Shown here: piece after piece, positions 1 through 11,274 of the stretch | Position numbering within the stretch: the stretch's first letter is position 1 | Layout of the letters: each line of letters opens with the position of its first letter | Origin: Margaritifera margaritifera | Lineage: Eukaryota; Mollusca; Bivalvia; Unionida; Margaritiferidae | Assembly: GCA_029931535.1 (NCBI GenBank) | Contig: JAQPZY010001659.1 | Location: forward strand, 4,966,001 to 5,030,000 | Direction of reading: 5' to 3' | Length of the DNA: 64,000 nucleotides | Notes under the pieces: generated by a model | Databases searched by the model: none | What the model was told of the DNA's origin: nothing | The model's input: only the letters and a program-made list of their open reading frames with translations | Translations under genes and position numbers: made by a program

Positions 1-672
1 TCGAAATTTCATAGTTAGGCCACTTCATTCATTTTTAAATATTTCTTCGTAGCGGACCTCCGATGGACTGTTGACGAATCACAAGCTGAGCTATATGTGA
101 ATCATGCCGTATTTAAACCAGGGTTCTGAACTTGTATAATTCTGGTTCAGCGTTATGCCATAATGGGTAGACACCTTGATAGTTTTCACAATATACAAGG
201 TACGAATTAAATTTTTACCAACTTCACTATCTTTCATCCAATTATTTTAGAAGCAATTAAAAATATCAACCGAAACTAGTATCTCAAAGTACTAAAATTG
301 TGTGTCCTTGGAAAAGACACTTGGCTCTAATTTTCTCGACATGAGATATCCAATAATATACTGAATGTGCCGTTAAAAGCGAACCAACCGAGCAACTACC
401 TGTCTGTATACATTGTGCACATACATGTACAAGAAATGTCTCGTAAACTTGAAAATATTAACAAGAATTTCTTTATTCTTTAAAAAGATGTATGAAGAAC
501 ATGGTTGTTTAATAACATAAAGCTGTCTTCCGTTTTAATTATCATGCACACATGTAATGAGTTAGAAATTCACACGATTCTTTTAATGTGCAAGTTTGCA
601 CGGATTTCTTGAGAGACAATCTACGTTTATATATTCAATTCAGTTACATCAGAAAAATTCACATTTTCTAAT
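1..672. other. Gene-free stretch
   Basis: AT-rich sequence with no convincing exon, tandem array or transposon end on either strand. Confidence 0.5.
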
Positions 673-752
673 CCGATCTGTAATAACACTGCCAGGTACC
701 ACGTTCAATTTGCCGATCTGTAACAACACTGCCAGGTACCCCATTTAATTTG
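673..752. repeat. Two-copy 40-bp tandem duplication
   Basis: The block starting CCGATCTGTAATAACACTGC recurs 40 bp later with a few substitutions. Both copies carry GCCAGGTACC. It is a small local duplication with no coding signal. Confidence 0.75.
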
Positions 753-1205
753 CCATCTTATTTATATCTTCGCTCAATACGACACCACTCGATTTGTTAT
801 CAATCTATCAAGACGTTTATTTGATTCAACAAATCTGTTTATTCGGCCATTTAAAGGCTATGTTCTTCGTTGCTGCTTTTATCTGATATAAAGGCCAGGA
901 TTTAGTTCGATTGTTAACATGCGGCTTTTGTGAGCCGCTCCAAGAACGTTCGACAAGTCAGTCGCTCGGGTTAACCGTTTGATCCTGGGCTGTAGAAAAT
1001 TTACTTTAACAAAAGCAATTACCCAAATTGTGTGTCTTATAAAAATGGAGTTACGACAGAAGATCATTACAGGCGAAGTAAGGCAGCCCAGTACTTCAAA
1101 AGGACAATCTGTTACAAAACAATGTCAAAATGTATATTGTGGTACTTACATAAATTATTCATTGATTGAAATTTCAAAGCAAAACGAGCAGTACTAGTTG
1201 TATTA

Positions 1206-1206
1206 A

Positions 1207-1236
<30 letters not shown>
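1206..1236. repeat. (AAT)n microsatellite
   Basis: About ten uninterrupted AAT units. Confidence 0.95.
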
Positions 1237-1238
<2 letters not shown>

Positions 1239-1244
1239 CCTCCC

Positions 1245-1400
1245 TCGTTGAGTTTTTTTCTATATTTAGTAACAGTGGCCATGTTTGATGGTGGATTGGC
1301 ATCATCTGTATACATTTGAAAGACCTTTATGCCAGGTTGCTCTGTGTCACGTTTGGTTGAAACTAGTCTGGCGAATTTTGTGCAGTTCAAAATAATTGTT
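1245..1400. repeat. Single diverged unit of the 47-49 kb array family
   Basis: The unit contains GTAACAGTGGCCATGTTTGA, GGATTGGCATCATCTGTA and a 'gccaggttgct...gtttggt' stretch in the same order as each unit of the long array at 47.2-49.0 kb. It is an isolated copy and has no terminal cassette. Confidence 0.65.
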
Positions 1401-1463
1401 GTCGGACGCCGCACGCCACTCGAAGGGCATTACAATAAGCTCACTTGGCCTTACGGTCATGTG

Positions 1464-1464
1464 A

Positions 1465-1510
<46 letters not shown>
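1464..1510. repeat. (AAT)n microsatellite
   Basis: About 15 AAT units. It lies just upstream of a diverged array, as microsatellites often do in pearl-like elements. Confidence 0.95.
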
Positions 1511-1511
<1 letters not shown>

Positions 1512-1529
1512 AACTTAAAATATTGGCCT

Positions 1530-1965
1530 ATGACACTGACCTTGAAGATGTGACCCAAATAAGGTGCATGACACACCTTTTAGTGACAATATTAAACTTC
1601 TACCAAGTTTCATCTATGTATCTTAAAGCTCTCGAGCTATAAAGCTTAAGGGGAAATGTGACAGAGAATGAAAATATTGACTCCTGACCTTGGCTTTAAA
1701 GATAGTGCCCCAAATGTGGTACACGATACACCTTCTGGCGATGCTATATTGGCATATCAAATTTCATCCCTTCATCTCATACAGCTTTGATGTTAGGAAG
1801 CGGAAAGGAAAGTGTGAGGAAAAACTTAAATGGTCCATGACCTTGACTTTTGAGACAGGGACCCAAATACCATACGCAACACTCTGGTGATGATGTATAA
1901 GTATACCAAGTTTCATCCATTTATCTCAAACTGCAAGTTTCATTCCTTTATCTCAAATGACCTCA
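1530..1965. repeat. Diverged tandem array, ~150-bp units, 3 copies
   Basis: Each unit holds a 'gacctTGaCtt...gtgccccaaat' part followed by CAAGTTTCATCCATTTATCTC or a variant. The anchors fall near 1604, 1757 and 1903, giving a spacing of 146-153 bp. A fourth, truncated anchor lies at 1934. Units are perhaps 65-75% alike. No open frame is conserved between units, so this is a non-coding array. Confidence 0.7.
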
Positions 1966-2077
1966 ATGTCTTAATTTCAACCATATTTATTGTGAAACTT
2001 TGTCGAATGCAAGTACACACATAGGATTTCGTCGATTCAGTAGACATCATTAGCTTATCAGAGCACTGTCTCTCTCT

Positions 2078-2091
2078 CCCCCCCCCCCCCC
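2078..2091. repeat. Poly-C tract (14)
   Basis: Uninterrupted C run following a short CT repeat. Confidence 0.95.
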
Positions 2092-2162
2092 GTAACAAAA
2101 AAATATGACAGCATAAATCTGGATGCTGGTGCAACAGTGATCACAAAGAAAAAATATAAGCA

Positions 2163-2164
<2 letters not shown>

Positions 2165-2210
<46 letters not shown>

Positions 2211-2246
2211 GTGTGTGTGTGTATACACACACACACACACACACAA
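2165..2246. repeat. Compound (AT)n(GT)n(AC)n microsatellite
   Basis: About 43 bp of AT, then GT, then AC. The GT and AC blocks are reverse complements, so the 3' half can fold on itself. Confidence 0.95.
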
Positions 2247-2409
2247 GTATAAGCATAACAGAATAATAGTTCAACGTGTTTGTGCGGTGACTAAAGTGTG
2301 AGGGACATATGGCATCGCGGATACTATGTCTCGTGCTTTTCGCAACAAGGCGGGGTACAATAATCACGAGAACTGATGATAATGGATAATGGTCATGCCG
2401 TGTAGAAAA

Positions 2410-2534
2410 TCACAGACTGGTGTAACTAGTACTTCCGGCAGAAGATGGATAAGCAGCGAACGAGTGTGTGTATCACAAACTGGTGTTACTAGTACATCTG
2501 TCAGAAGATGGATAACCAGCAAACAAGTGTGTGC
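2410..2534. repeat. Two-copy 62-bp tandem duplication
   Basis: The block from CACAGACTGGTGTAACTAGT through AGAAGATGGATAAGCAGC recurs 62 bp later. It is diverged at several sites and ends in a short GT run. Confidence 0.8.
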
Positions 2535-2559
2535 ACACATAGAGTGCATGCCTTGAAGA

Positions 2560-2854
2560 AAGTTTGAATATTCATGTAGTGTTCACTGTTACTGTATGTA
2601 TCTGTGAATTCATCTAAACATACTCTAAGTTTTGCTTTAATTTTAGAAGTACATACAAGATATGGCCTTTTTGTCAGTAGATATCTTATCAGAGTGCACG
2701 ACAACTCCGTAACATTCCCCATCCAAGCTGTGGGCAAATAAGGAACGGTTTTCAATCAATTAAACACAGCTATATTGTCACAAATTGTCATTTAAATTTT
2801 GATTCTAAATAAGAAGTGTATGAATGAGTGCGTGTTTATGTACGTTTTCGTACT
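2560..2854. other. Gene-free stretch
   Basis: No exon, array or element end recognised. Confidence 0.4.
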
Positions 2855-2903
2855 GTATGTATGTATGTATGTATGTATGTATGTATGTATGTATGTATGT
2901 ATG
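2855..2903. repeat. (GTAT)n microsatellite
   Basis: About twelve GTAT units, followed by GCATACAT. Confidence 0.95.
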
Positions 2904-3490
2904 CATACATCTGAGTGTTTCTTTCTTTGCATGTTTGAGTCAAATGACCTATCGACAACTGTCCATCAATAGCTGCCTACCAGTGATGCTTGCGGACTCT
3001 GAGTGCTGACCAACTGAGAGTCGTTACGCAACCATCTATGCTGCTTAGTTTTCCAAGTCTTCGCTGGCCGAATTCTGACACCTGTACAATATCTCCTATA
3101 TAATATGGACAAATTCATCTTGCCATAACTTATCTATTTCTGGCTTAACAAATTATCAGCATATGCACCACAATGCCATAGTATTATAGATGCAAGTTGT
3201 TACAAGAAAACCGTTAATTTAGAAAAGATTTTAATCTAATGAGTTGGAGGAACATAGTCGATAAGCCAATTAAGTATCAATAACACCAACTAACTGTTCG
3301 CAAAAAATGCCAACTAATCACTAACTGTTCACAAAATGCCGTTTGTTTGCATGTCCTGAAAGTGATTCCAATGAAACCTATGGCAGGAACAAGAACGATA
3401 CCAAGTAACCTCGTACTTATCATGTATAGTATTAATGATATATAGGATATTGACGTAACTTGCCCTCGAGCCAATACTTCCTGATAGAAC
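2904..3490. other. Gene-free stretch
   Basis: Contains one short repeated phrase (ACTAACTGTTCGCAAAAATGCC and its near copy at 3319). Nothing else was recognised. Confidence 0.4.
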
Positions 3491-3515
3491 AAAAAAAAAA
3501 AAAAAAAAAAAAAAA
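3491..3515. repeat. Poly-A tract (25)
   Basis: Uninterrupted A run. No element 3' end was recognised upstream. Confidence 0.95.
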
Positions 3516-3608
3516 CAAGAAAAAAACTACCAATGGGCTTAGTCCGGATGTCATTGTAGTAAAGTGACTACACATCTGGAAGTGATTACTTCTGACACAG
3601 GCTTCAAG

Positions 3609-3631
3609 CCCCCCCCCCCCCCCCCCCCCCC
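3609..3631. repeat. Poly-C tract (23)
   Basis: The longest pure C run in the window. Confidence 0.95.
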
Positions 3632-3849
3632 TCAATTTAATTTTCAATGCTTTTCTTCACTGTAACTTTCCTTTATCACTCCAACAACGGGAATTATGAT
3701 ATATATCGATTCTGGCTGACCCATTCCCTGAACAAAGTTTGAATTCATATGTAACAAGAAGTTGCCACCTCCCTATTATGCTACGCCGCCCAAGGCTGAA
3801 CCTGGATTGGGAGCACTATGTAAGTGTACATTGAACAGAATGTGGAGGA

Positions 3850-4625
3850 CATTTCAGTCGATCGAGGGCAGTAACTTCGTGGACAGAATAGTAAAAACAA
3901 AATCTGCTCATTATCGCACTCCTACAACATCTAGGTAAGATAAAGTTTCATTATAAATTTTACCGATTCGAACAAACAAAGAAACAAACAATATTGGCTC
4001 TAGATGCTTACATGCTGCTAGTATATTCTAAATCGATCAAGGGCAAAAACTCTGTAAAATATGTTCAAATTTGGCTGATCATCAGAACCTGAGATCTTGT
4101 TAAGAGGAGGAAATCAAACAATGTGAATGCTAGTGTTCACAAGTCACAGACGTGCATATTCTAGGCTGATCACGTGCAATAATTCCGAAAATATGAGGGC
4201 AAAATATCATCAAGTTCATACGAGACCATATTATAACGAAACATCTCAGCAAATTTGGTTATGAACAGAATATACATGCCCAAGTGTTCAATAGCCATTA
4301 AGATACATAGTCCATGTCAATTGGGGGACGTAACTCAGTAAAATATGGATAAACATCGGCTGTTCATCAATCTCATGCGACAATTAGTAAAGAAAAGCCA
4401 CACAGAAATTGTGCTTGAAATAAAATAAAACTCAAGTGCTAGATTTTGGATGTCTATTCGAAGTCGATGGAGAAGAGAAACAATCAGAAATACTAATTAA
4501 ATGTACTTGTAATCAAACTCGTGTGGGATGAAACTTTACGGGAAATGTTGTTGAAATCAAGCAGAAAATGTGGATACAAGAGTGTTATCAGGCCTGTGAA
4601 CGGACGGGCAAACGGACTCGAGGCG
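3850..4625. repeat. Diverged tandem array ending in ACGG-type sequence
   Basis: The phrase CGATCGAGGGCAGTAAC at 3858 recurs in altered form near 4034, 4188 and 4316, with 'gtaaaatatg...aaat(t)tggctg' after it. Spacing is about 150-175 bp and there are roughly four very diverged units. The right edge has ACGGACGGGCAAACGGACTC, the (ACGG)-like block that pearl-type bivalve elements carry next to one end. Family assignment is inference. Confidence 0.5.
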
Positions 4626-4650
4626 ACTAGTTACGTGTCTCTTCGCTAGA

Positions 4651-4676
4651 GGTGTGTGTGTGTGGGGGGGGGGGGG
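4651..4676. repeat. (GT)n plus poly-G tract
   Basis: About six GT units run into 13 G residues. Confidence 0.95.
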
Positions 4677-4980
4677 AGAGGCACTTAAAGGATACAATGA
4701 GGAAGCACCACTCAACCACTAAAATACCTTGGCCAACTTAACCTCGTCATCGAACTACGTACTTTCCTGGGTGTCATGATAAAAAAGGAATATACTCGCA
4801 TGAAACTATAATAGCGCTGATGTCATATTGTTAAAAATACGCTGATTGCACGAATGTTGTCACAAACATGGGAAAACACATTATACGAAAATTAACGATA
4901 TTTGGGCGCAATCAGTGCCTGATATTGATCATAACTTTAATAGCTGATGGTATATTTTCGTGACGCGTCACTCTTTAAAA

Positions 4981-5056
4981 CTTATCCGGCTAATCAAGCA
5001 TTACGTCATGCGATCACGTAACAAGTCAATCTGACGCATTACTGGTCGGATAAATG
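4981..5056. repeat. Imperfect inverted repeat, 76 bp
   Basis: The left arm TTATCCGGCTAATCAAGC...ATTACGTCA pairs imperfectly with the right arm TGACGCATTACTGGTCGGATAA. It may be a remnant of a small foldback MITE. No target-site duplication was found. Confidence 0.45.
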
Positions 5057-5600
5057 GGAAACGGTGGAGAATACAGATATTTCTGTCTTTTATTAGATTA
5101 AAAAAAAAAAAAAAAACACTTTCATTGATATAAATAGTGTTCAAAATTTTCTGTTCGGAGAATTATCAGTGCATATTGAAACTTGAATTGTAATATTTTA
5201 ATTGTAATAATCTGGGACATAAACAATCAGTTTTGGATTTGCTCAACAAATCGGTGGCGCTGCGATGCGATTGAGATATTTTAGATTGGCATATTATATA
5301 CAGTTTTCACATTTAAATTTACAGTTAAGTGCCGACAAAATAGCGAAAGTTATTAGAGCGAAGTAAAAAGATATAATTACGATAATAATATGTATAGTCT
5401 GTTCGCTGTACCTTGATTGTCCATAAAAATGAAAACGTGTGAAAGCTATAAATGTCAAAGTTTATTTGAATTTAATTATAGTACAACTCAGACATGTGCA
5501 TTTTACAATTTGTACACTGTAATACGGGTCACTCGAAGAGACTGATGCTCTACTGGCCAAAAAGAATCTCCAGGATTCCAAGATAAGATTGTGCTAAGCA
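5057..5600. other. Gene-free stretch with an A17 tract
   Basis: Apart from the poly-A run at 5100-5116 nothing was recognised. Confidence 0.4.
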
Positions 5601-5604
5601 TTGA

Positions 5605-6125
5605 AAAACCCTCTCTGATATTCTAGAACGATAACAAGATATTCAGGATGGCCGCAACGGCCATCATATTGTACGTAAGGTCGGCACCATAACGAGAAGT
5701 CTTTTGGTGAAATGTCATGTCGATATAACCATAAATTCAGGAGTAGCGATAACAAGATTTTCAGGATAGCCTTTGTGGCAGCCATATTGAATGTAAAATC
5801 GGCACCATTTTCATTTAGGGTCAACTAGATATCATAAGAAGTCTTTTGGTGAAAACTCCATGTTGATTAGACAATCCACTCAGGAGCAGTAGCGATAACA
5901 AGATTTTCAAGATGGATGCTATGATGGCCATATTTAACGTCTGATGGACATCATTTTCATTCATTACGAACTAGACACCAAAAGAAGTTTTCTGGTGAAA
6001 ATCCCATGTCGATATGAATTTCCATTTAGGAGTAGCGATAACAAGATTTTCAAGATTGCTGCCGTGGGGGCCATATTGGATGTCAGATCGGCACCATTTT
6101 CATTTAAGACCATGTTCTCATTGAC
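5605..6125. repeat. Diverged tandem array, ~115-147-bp units, 4 copies
   Basis: GATAACAAGAT recurs near 5631, 5747, 5894 and 6036. Each occurrence is followed by a 'ttcAaGATgg..gGCCATatt' block, a 'tcGGCACCATtttCATT' block and a 'AGAAGTcTTTTGGTGAAAa' block. The GGCCATATTG..GATCGGCA order resembles the 47-49 kb family. No open frame is conserved across units. Confidence 0.75.
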
Positions 6126-6182
6126 CATACTTATAATTTTGTCACAAATCAGCCTATTATTTCCTCCATCAGGAATGCTGGA

Positions 6183-6183
<1 letters not shown>

Positions 6184-6215
<32 letters not shown>
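6184..6215. repeat. (TTA)n microsatellite
   Basis: About ten TTA units. Confidence 0.95.
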
Positions 6216-6216
<1 letters not shown>

Positions 6217-6295
6217 ACATACACACGGCATATATTTCAATATATTATTTTCACGTTCTGCGTCCAATGTCATTGGCCAAAACAGCGCAATGGTT

Positions 6296-6485
6296 GTTTG
6301 GTTTGTTTATGTTTAACGCTATATCAACACACAAGAGGCTATATAGTGCCTAGGCAATGGAAGTAAAATGCCTTGTCCTGAGACACACGACAGCAGCCGA
6401 CATTGGCTGATCTTGGTAGGATTTACCCCAGCAACCTTTGGCTTGCAAATCTGTAACACTAACCAATGAGCCACAGCGGTAATGC
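6296..6485 (-). mobile_element. tRNA-derived SINE, V-SINE-like, nearly full length
   Basis: Read on the minus strand it starts with a tRNA-like head. The A box is TGGCTCATTGGTTAG and an anticodon-loop-like TTTGCAA follows. The B box region (GGTTGCTGGGGTAAATCC) is degenerate. Next comes a central block GTGTGTCTCAGGACAAGGCA then TTTTACTTCC, of the kind conserved in V-SINEs (and the bivalve family RUDI). It ends in a 'tatatagcc...gTTAAAC' tail with AAAC-rich sequence. No clean target-site duplication was found. It is an old copy. Confidence 0.7.
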
Positions 6486-7062
6486 ACTCGCTTTGCACCG
6501 GTCACCTTACCGGGTTCCAATTCTGGTTCCAACACGTGCAAGCTTAAGTGGTCGTCCATGCATGCTGGATGATGTCTACACACTCACGTTTCCTCCATTT
6601 CAGGGACACTCTAGTATCACCACCTGCGCCATCAAGAGTCCATAGTCTTCGAATTTTACGTACAAATCTTGGCATTTTAAAAAAAAAAATTTAAATTTTT
6701 TTTTTAACATTAGTTTAAACTTGTCTGATTCGGTGCCGGGGTATGGCGTATGATGCATCTTCTGTACAAATAACAAGTACACACCCTTATTTATCTGGAA
6801 TATGAACTACCCTGTCGGTCACTTGCTAACCAACAACCATCATAAAACTTTACAATGCAGTGGTTGTGGCACTGAATAGCCAATGACCATCTTAGCCGAT
6901 GCTTCCAACCGAAAACGAACATGTCAAACTGACCGCTGAATTAAGCCCACTACAACAGGCTGTCCTTAGGCTTCCCTATGTGTATTAATGTGATCTGTCG
7001 TGGCCAATTGGCTTTATGCAATAATAAACTCCATACTACATGGTATTATTGTACTCGCGTGT
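6486..7062. other. Gene-free stretch
   Basis: Holds an A/T homopolymer pair near 6680-6705. A 'tgaatagccaatgacc' phrase near 6875 may be a degraded SINE tail. No exon was seen. Confidence 0.35.
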
Positions 7063-7076
7063 CTTTATCATGACCA

Positions 7077-7332
7077 GGGGCACCAGGTGGCCAAGTGGTC
7101 TAAGGCGCTCGCCTTTACCGATCACTGCCATCTCACCTCTGTCCGCGTGGGTTTGAGTCTTGGGCTCGGCCAACGTGGGTATGTGAGAAGGCTTGCCAGT
7201 AGCTTCCCGTGGGTCGGTGGTTCTTCTCGGGATTTTCCCGGGTTCTTCCTCCATCAGATATACTGGCCGCCATGTATAGCCTATCATGTGCTGAAAAATG
7301 GCGTTAAACCCATAAAACCAAACCAAACCAAA
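7077..7332 (+). mobile_element. Full-length tRNA-derived SINE with target-site duplications
   Basis: The head GGGGCACCAGGTGGCCAAG carries an A box (TGGCCAAGTGG) and, further on, a B-box-like GGGTTTGAGTC, as in a tRNA-Leu-type promoter for RNA polymerase III. The middle has CGGTGGTTCTTCTCGGG then GGGTTCTTCCTCCATCAG, which resembles the Meta domain of MetaSINEs. The tail is TATAGCC...GGCGTTAAACCCATAAAACC followed by (ACCAA)n. Imperfect 14-bp direct repeats flank it (CTTTATCATGACCA at 7063 and CTTTATCACGACCA at 7333, one mismatch). It therefore inserted by target-primed reverse transcription and is fairly young. The open frames across it are incidental. Confidence 0.88.
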
Positions 7333-7333
7333 C

Positions 7334-7885
7334 TTTATCACGACCAATTTATAAACAACGGCAAATTCGAGAAACTGTGTCGTGGCTTACAGTGTTTTAT
7401 TGTTTCTGGCTTACCACTAATAGTGGGCCCAGTAATTTCTTGTTCACACAAATAAGTGAATCTCCTGGGGCGATCTTTTATCCCTACCTCCTTGTATCAA
7501 ATAATTAGTTATCATCAAGGTCTTTGATATTATAGCAAAAGTATCCTAACAATTTGAACTTATTATCATATAATAACACTTGTTTGCATACTGTAACTGA
7601 AATTATGCTTACTTGTAAAGAACTGAGTATTGCAAAAGAATAGAGAAAAAGATACAATAAATAAATAGCAATGGGACTTATTTGAAGACAAGGATGAAGT
7701 TGGTGGATGAAAAAAGAAACTGAAAAACGCAGAATACATAGCCAAACAAATTATTTTAAATACTAAGTTATTTAATCAAAATTACAGACAAATATTCCAA
7801 CGAGTATTTAATAAATTAATCCAAATGCGAAGAAAGCCAATGCTAGCATCAATATTGACCGAGAAACTAATGTTAAGTAATGATC
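7334..7885. other. Gene-free stretch
   Basis: AT-rich, no recognisable feature. Confidence 0.4.
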
Positions 7886-7887
7886 AT

Positions 7888-8085
7888 TATATTTGTGTTG
7901 GTTTTAACGGCACTTTTAACACATTACTGGCTATATCATGCCGAGGAAATGGGACCTAGGTGCCTTCCCCAGGGACACACCGAGGCAGCCGACCCGGGCT
8001 GGTCTGGGTGGCCATGGAACCCGCGACCCTTGGATTACGAGTCCGTTGACAGACGTGAAAGAAACTACACCTTACATAGGAAGTG
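7888..8085 (-). mobile_element. V-SINE-like element, head partly lost
   Basis: On the minus strand it has an anticodon-loop-like ACTCGTAATCC, a B box region GGGTCGCGGGTTCC, a central block GTGTGTCCCTGGGGAAGGCA, and a tail GATATAGCCAGTAATGTG...AGTGCCGTTAAAACCAACAC. The A-box end cannot be recognised, because the sequence right of about 8045 no longer matches. The order and spacing agree with the copies at 6.3 and 62.4 kb. Confidence 0.75.
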
Positions 8086-8122
8086 CCCAGTCAGGTAAAT
8101 GAAACCAATTATTTTATAAAGT

Positions 8123-8124
<2 letters not shown>

Positions 8125-8165
<41 letters not shown>

Positions 8166-8166
8166 T
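8125..8166. repeat. (AAT)n microsatellite
   Basis: About 13 AAT units. Confidence 0.95.
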
Positions 8167-8183
8167 ATGAAACACGACGACGA

Positions 8184-8214
8184 CCATATAGCCACTACTG
8201 TGCTAATGTGCCGA
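8184..8214 (+). mobile_element. SINE/LINE 3'-tail fragment
   Basis: ACCATATAGCCACTACTGTG followed by CTAATGTGCCGAAA matches the LINE tail at 53.57-53.61 kb and the SINE tails. No body precedes it, so it is either an extremely 5'-truncated insertion or a relic. Confidence 0.5.
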
Positions 8215-8260
8215 AACTCCACTACATACATTTTCGCACTTGAAGTTTCCTTGTGAACCT

Positions 8261-8263
<3 letters not shown>

Positions 8264-8322
<59 letters not shown>
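8264..8322. repeat. (AT)n microsatellite
   Basis: About 29 AT units. Confidence 0.97.
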
Positions 8323-8325
<3 letters not shown>

Positions 8326-9520
8326 GCAAAAATTTAATGCAAAAATATGATTTTAGTCATCCTTCTTACCCTAAAAAACTATTACAAGTGACCAAATCCG
8401 TGTTGAATATTACAGTTATTCTCAGAATATTTTCTCTTCCAAGATTCTCTCTGGTAGGCGTGAATTTTGTAACATTCACACTTTCCAAGAAAATGAATAA
8501 ATAAAAAAGTCTGTGTTTTCAACGTCCTTACATAACTAACAAAGTTCCAAACCAGACGCGCCTTTTCGGCAACTATTTTTGTGGTTTTGTCAGGAAAACC
8601 TACTCAAATTACTGTATACTTCCTGCTAATAAATATAGCATTTACCACATAAGAATTCCGCTTCTATTAGTTTTTAAACGAACAATAAAACCATTGGCCC
8701 ATCTATTTCTTTTTCTTGCCGTATAAAAATGCAATTTATTCCTGCTCTTTAGACAATTTACTATATTAGATCAGGTAGCGGATGATTAAGAAGGAAATCT
8801 GTATATTGACGTGAATGTCAACAAATCAACGTAATTGTTCGAAAAGTAATTTCCATGTGTACAAAATACAGAGACCATTGGTTATCACATCATCATTCTT
8901 GACATTTGTATTATTCTGTTTGGTAGAAACCGAAAGTCCTCCAAATATTTTTGCTCATTTAGTAACTTATCAGATCAGTGGTTTTCAATGAGAGAGAATT
9001 CTATTTAACTTACAAAATGACAATCAACCGTTGACTCTAAACAGTGTACAAAATCCCTGATAATTGCTATCGCAAACTTCTCGATTATTTTTTGCCGGTA
9101 GTTTAACAATGCCTTTGTAACTCTATTTGAACGCTTCGCTGCATTTTGTTCGCCTGGGGTTTTTGCCGGCAAGAAAGAGGTGTCCTAAACGAAGATTAAA
9201 ATCCCCGAGATTTCATATAAGGAGGGTAAGTTGCTTCGTGGAAGATTGGAACATACTTTAGGTCCTATATAGCGTTGATTGACAGCCAGTGACATGTGCT
9301 ATAAATAGCACTATCTCTGCCCCGTAAATCGGATTAAGTTGCATTAAAAAAAAAAATAAAAAAATGCAAATTTGCACTATTTTTTTCTTCAATGTCATTG
9401 TACGGCAAGGCAAGAGACCCAAGTAGGCCTTCTTTCACTCAACTGGCACTGGTAAAAAAAAAATGCAAATACAGTGATAAGGCAGGACCTTTAGGTTGAA
9501 AAACAACCATGTCAGGTTAG
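8323..9520. other. Gene-free stretch
   Basis: No exon with usable splice sites, no element end and no array. Short A runs near 9340-9365. Confidence 0.4.
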
Positions 9521-9527
9521 TTTCCAG

Positions 9528-9700
9528 CTATGGTGGTATCTGACACGTTGTTTAACCGTGTGTCTACTCTGAGTAACTTCAACTGGATAAGATGCTATAT
9601 TGGCATCTTTTGTATGAATGCGAAAGGCTTTCATTTTAGGACTTCATCTATCACATCTGGCATGATATGCTCAGGCAGTTTTGGAAAATCGTTCTACGAT
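9528..9700. repeat. Lone diverged unit resembling the 47-49 kb family
   Basis: Holds 'gagtaaCttcaactGGAT...GGCATCttTTGTATgaatg..AAAGGC' and 'GGCATGATatgCTCAGgCaGTTTTGGA' in the order seen in the 47-49 kb units. It lies immediately left of the next array. Confidence 0.4.
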
Positions 9701-9774
9701 ATTTTTGTATATATTAGCAAAAGCTAGCTATAATTGATGGGGGATAAGTATTACTTGTAGATTTTCCACTCGGT

Positions 9775-10665
9775 TGATATGGAACCACACCGTTGCTTGG
9801 GGAGCCACCCCGGACAAAATTTTGATAAAGCAGGTCTCAAGAAACAATCATACTAAGTCTCATGAAAATTGGTTCTGCCGTTTTGAGGAAGAAGTTGAAA
9901 TTGGGTTTTCCATTTGTTTGCTATGGAAGCCACACCATTACCAAAGAAGCCACATGGGGCACAATTTTTATAAACCATGTTCTCAGAAACAATTATACCA
10001 AGCTTGATCGAAATTGGCCCAGGCGTTCAAGAAAAGTTGAAAATAGGTTTTCCAAGTGGTTGCTCGGTACCTTGGGCAGCCACACCGAACAAGAGTTTGA
10101 TAGAGCGTGTCGTAAGAAACACTTTTACCGAGTCTGATCAAAACCTACTAGGCCATTATGGAGAAAATGTTGAAAATATCTTTTAAAATATATTTATTTA
10201 GAAGCCACACCACTGCTAGGGGTACCATTTCCGACTCAGTTTTGACACACCATGTCCTAAAAAACATTCCTACCAAGTTTGATCGAAACTGGCATTACCG
10301 TTTTAGAAAAGAAGTCGAAAATAGTTTGTCCAGCGATTGATAAGTAAGCCACACCGTTGCTAGGAGAGGCACCCTGGACAAAATGTTGATATAGCATGTC
10401 ATCAAATTCCTATAAAGTTTGATCGAAATTGGCCCAGCCATTCGAAAGAATAAAAGTCGAAATTAAGTTTACCACCCGGCTGCTAAGGAAGCCACACCGT
10501 TGCTAGGGAAGCCACCACTGAAAACAATTTTGCTACAGAATGCCCTAACAAGTTTGATCGAAATTGGTTAAGACGTTGTGGAGAAGTTGAAAATAGGTTT
10601 GTTGCTAGGGGAGTCACCCTAGATATAATTTGTTATAGAGCACGCCCTTAGAAACAAACTGATTT
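9775..10665. repeat. Diverged tandem array, ~145-bp units, ~7 copies
   Basis: GAAGCCACACCGTTGCTAGG or a variant recurs near 9781, 9927, 10071, 10201, 10345, 10490 and 10602. Most spacings are 144-146 bp. Each unit also has 'acAAaaTtTTGATAaAGCatGtc' and CAAGTTTGATCGAAATTGG. Short overlapping open frames in this stretch follow the repeat and are not conserved as protein. Confidence 0.88.
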
Positions 10666-10669
10666 ATTC

Positions 10670-11270
10670 CCGAGGATAAGCTTTTTCCAGTTATTATCGA
10701 TTGCTTTTAGAAACTGTGGGAAACATATTCTTTTCCTGTAAGGGAATTTAACATTGCCGATTTGTTAACATAATATATATGAAATGTTTGCTCAACGTGC
10801 AAAACTGGCGAAATTAATAAGCATTAGAGGTTACAAATAATGTAGCGTGAATCTTAAAAGACTTTGAAGCCGGCTATAACTGCAAATCTACGCGTCTTTT
10901 GTCGCGGAAATTCAAGGCAAACCACAACAAACGTAAACAAGAGTACCTTGAACAGCAAATTATACGCCCGCCTCGTGTTTAGAAGTCCTCTATGCACTCT
11001 TAGGACAGACCCCAGGAATTTGGATAGTTTCATTCCATGGTAATATCACACTCCAGTTGAATGGCAATCTGCTATCAACATCCCCGAGGGCACTAGTAGC
11101 GTACGGTTCACTCTGGAAATTGTTGACGAACGGGTCTCTTTGACCCGTACTTTGGTCAAGGTATGCAGTCATGAACAAAAACTTACCGCGCAGAAACCAG
11201 TATGTTCTTATAAGACCCACCACGAACGTGACCTCTGAGCTTCCGCATCCCAAATCAACAGGTTTTTGTA
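10670..11270. other. Gene-free stretch
   Basis: No exon or array recognised. Confidence 0.35.
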
Positions 11271-11274
11271 TTAT

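Noticed and set aside
5944..6366. 140-codon plus-strand frame
   Set aside because: It runs through a diverged array, a (TTA)n tract read as poly-Ile and a SINE tail.
7000..7455. 151-codon plus-strand frame and the overlapping 103-codon minus-strand frame
   Set aside because: Both lie across the full-length SINE and its flanks. They are incidental.
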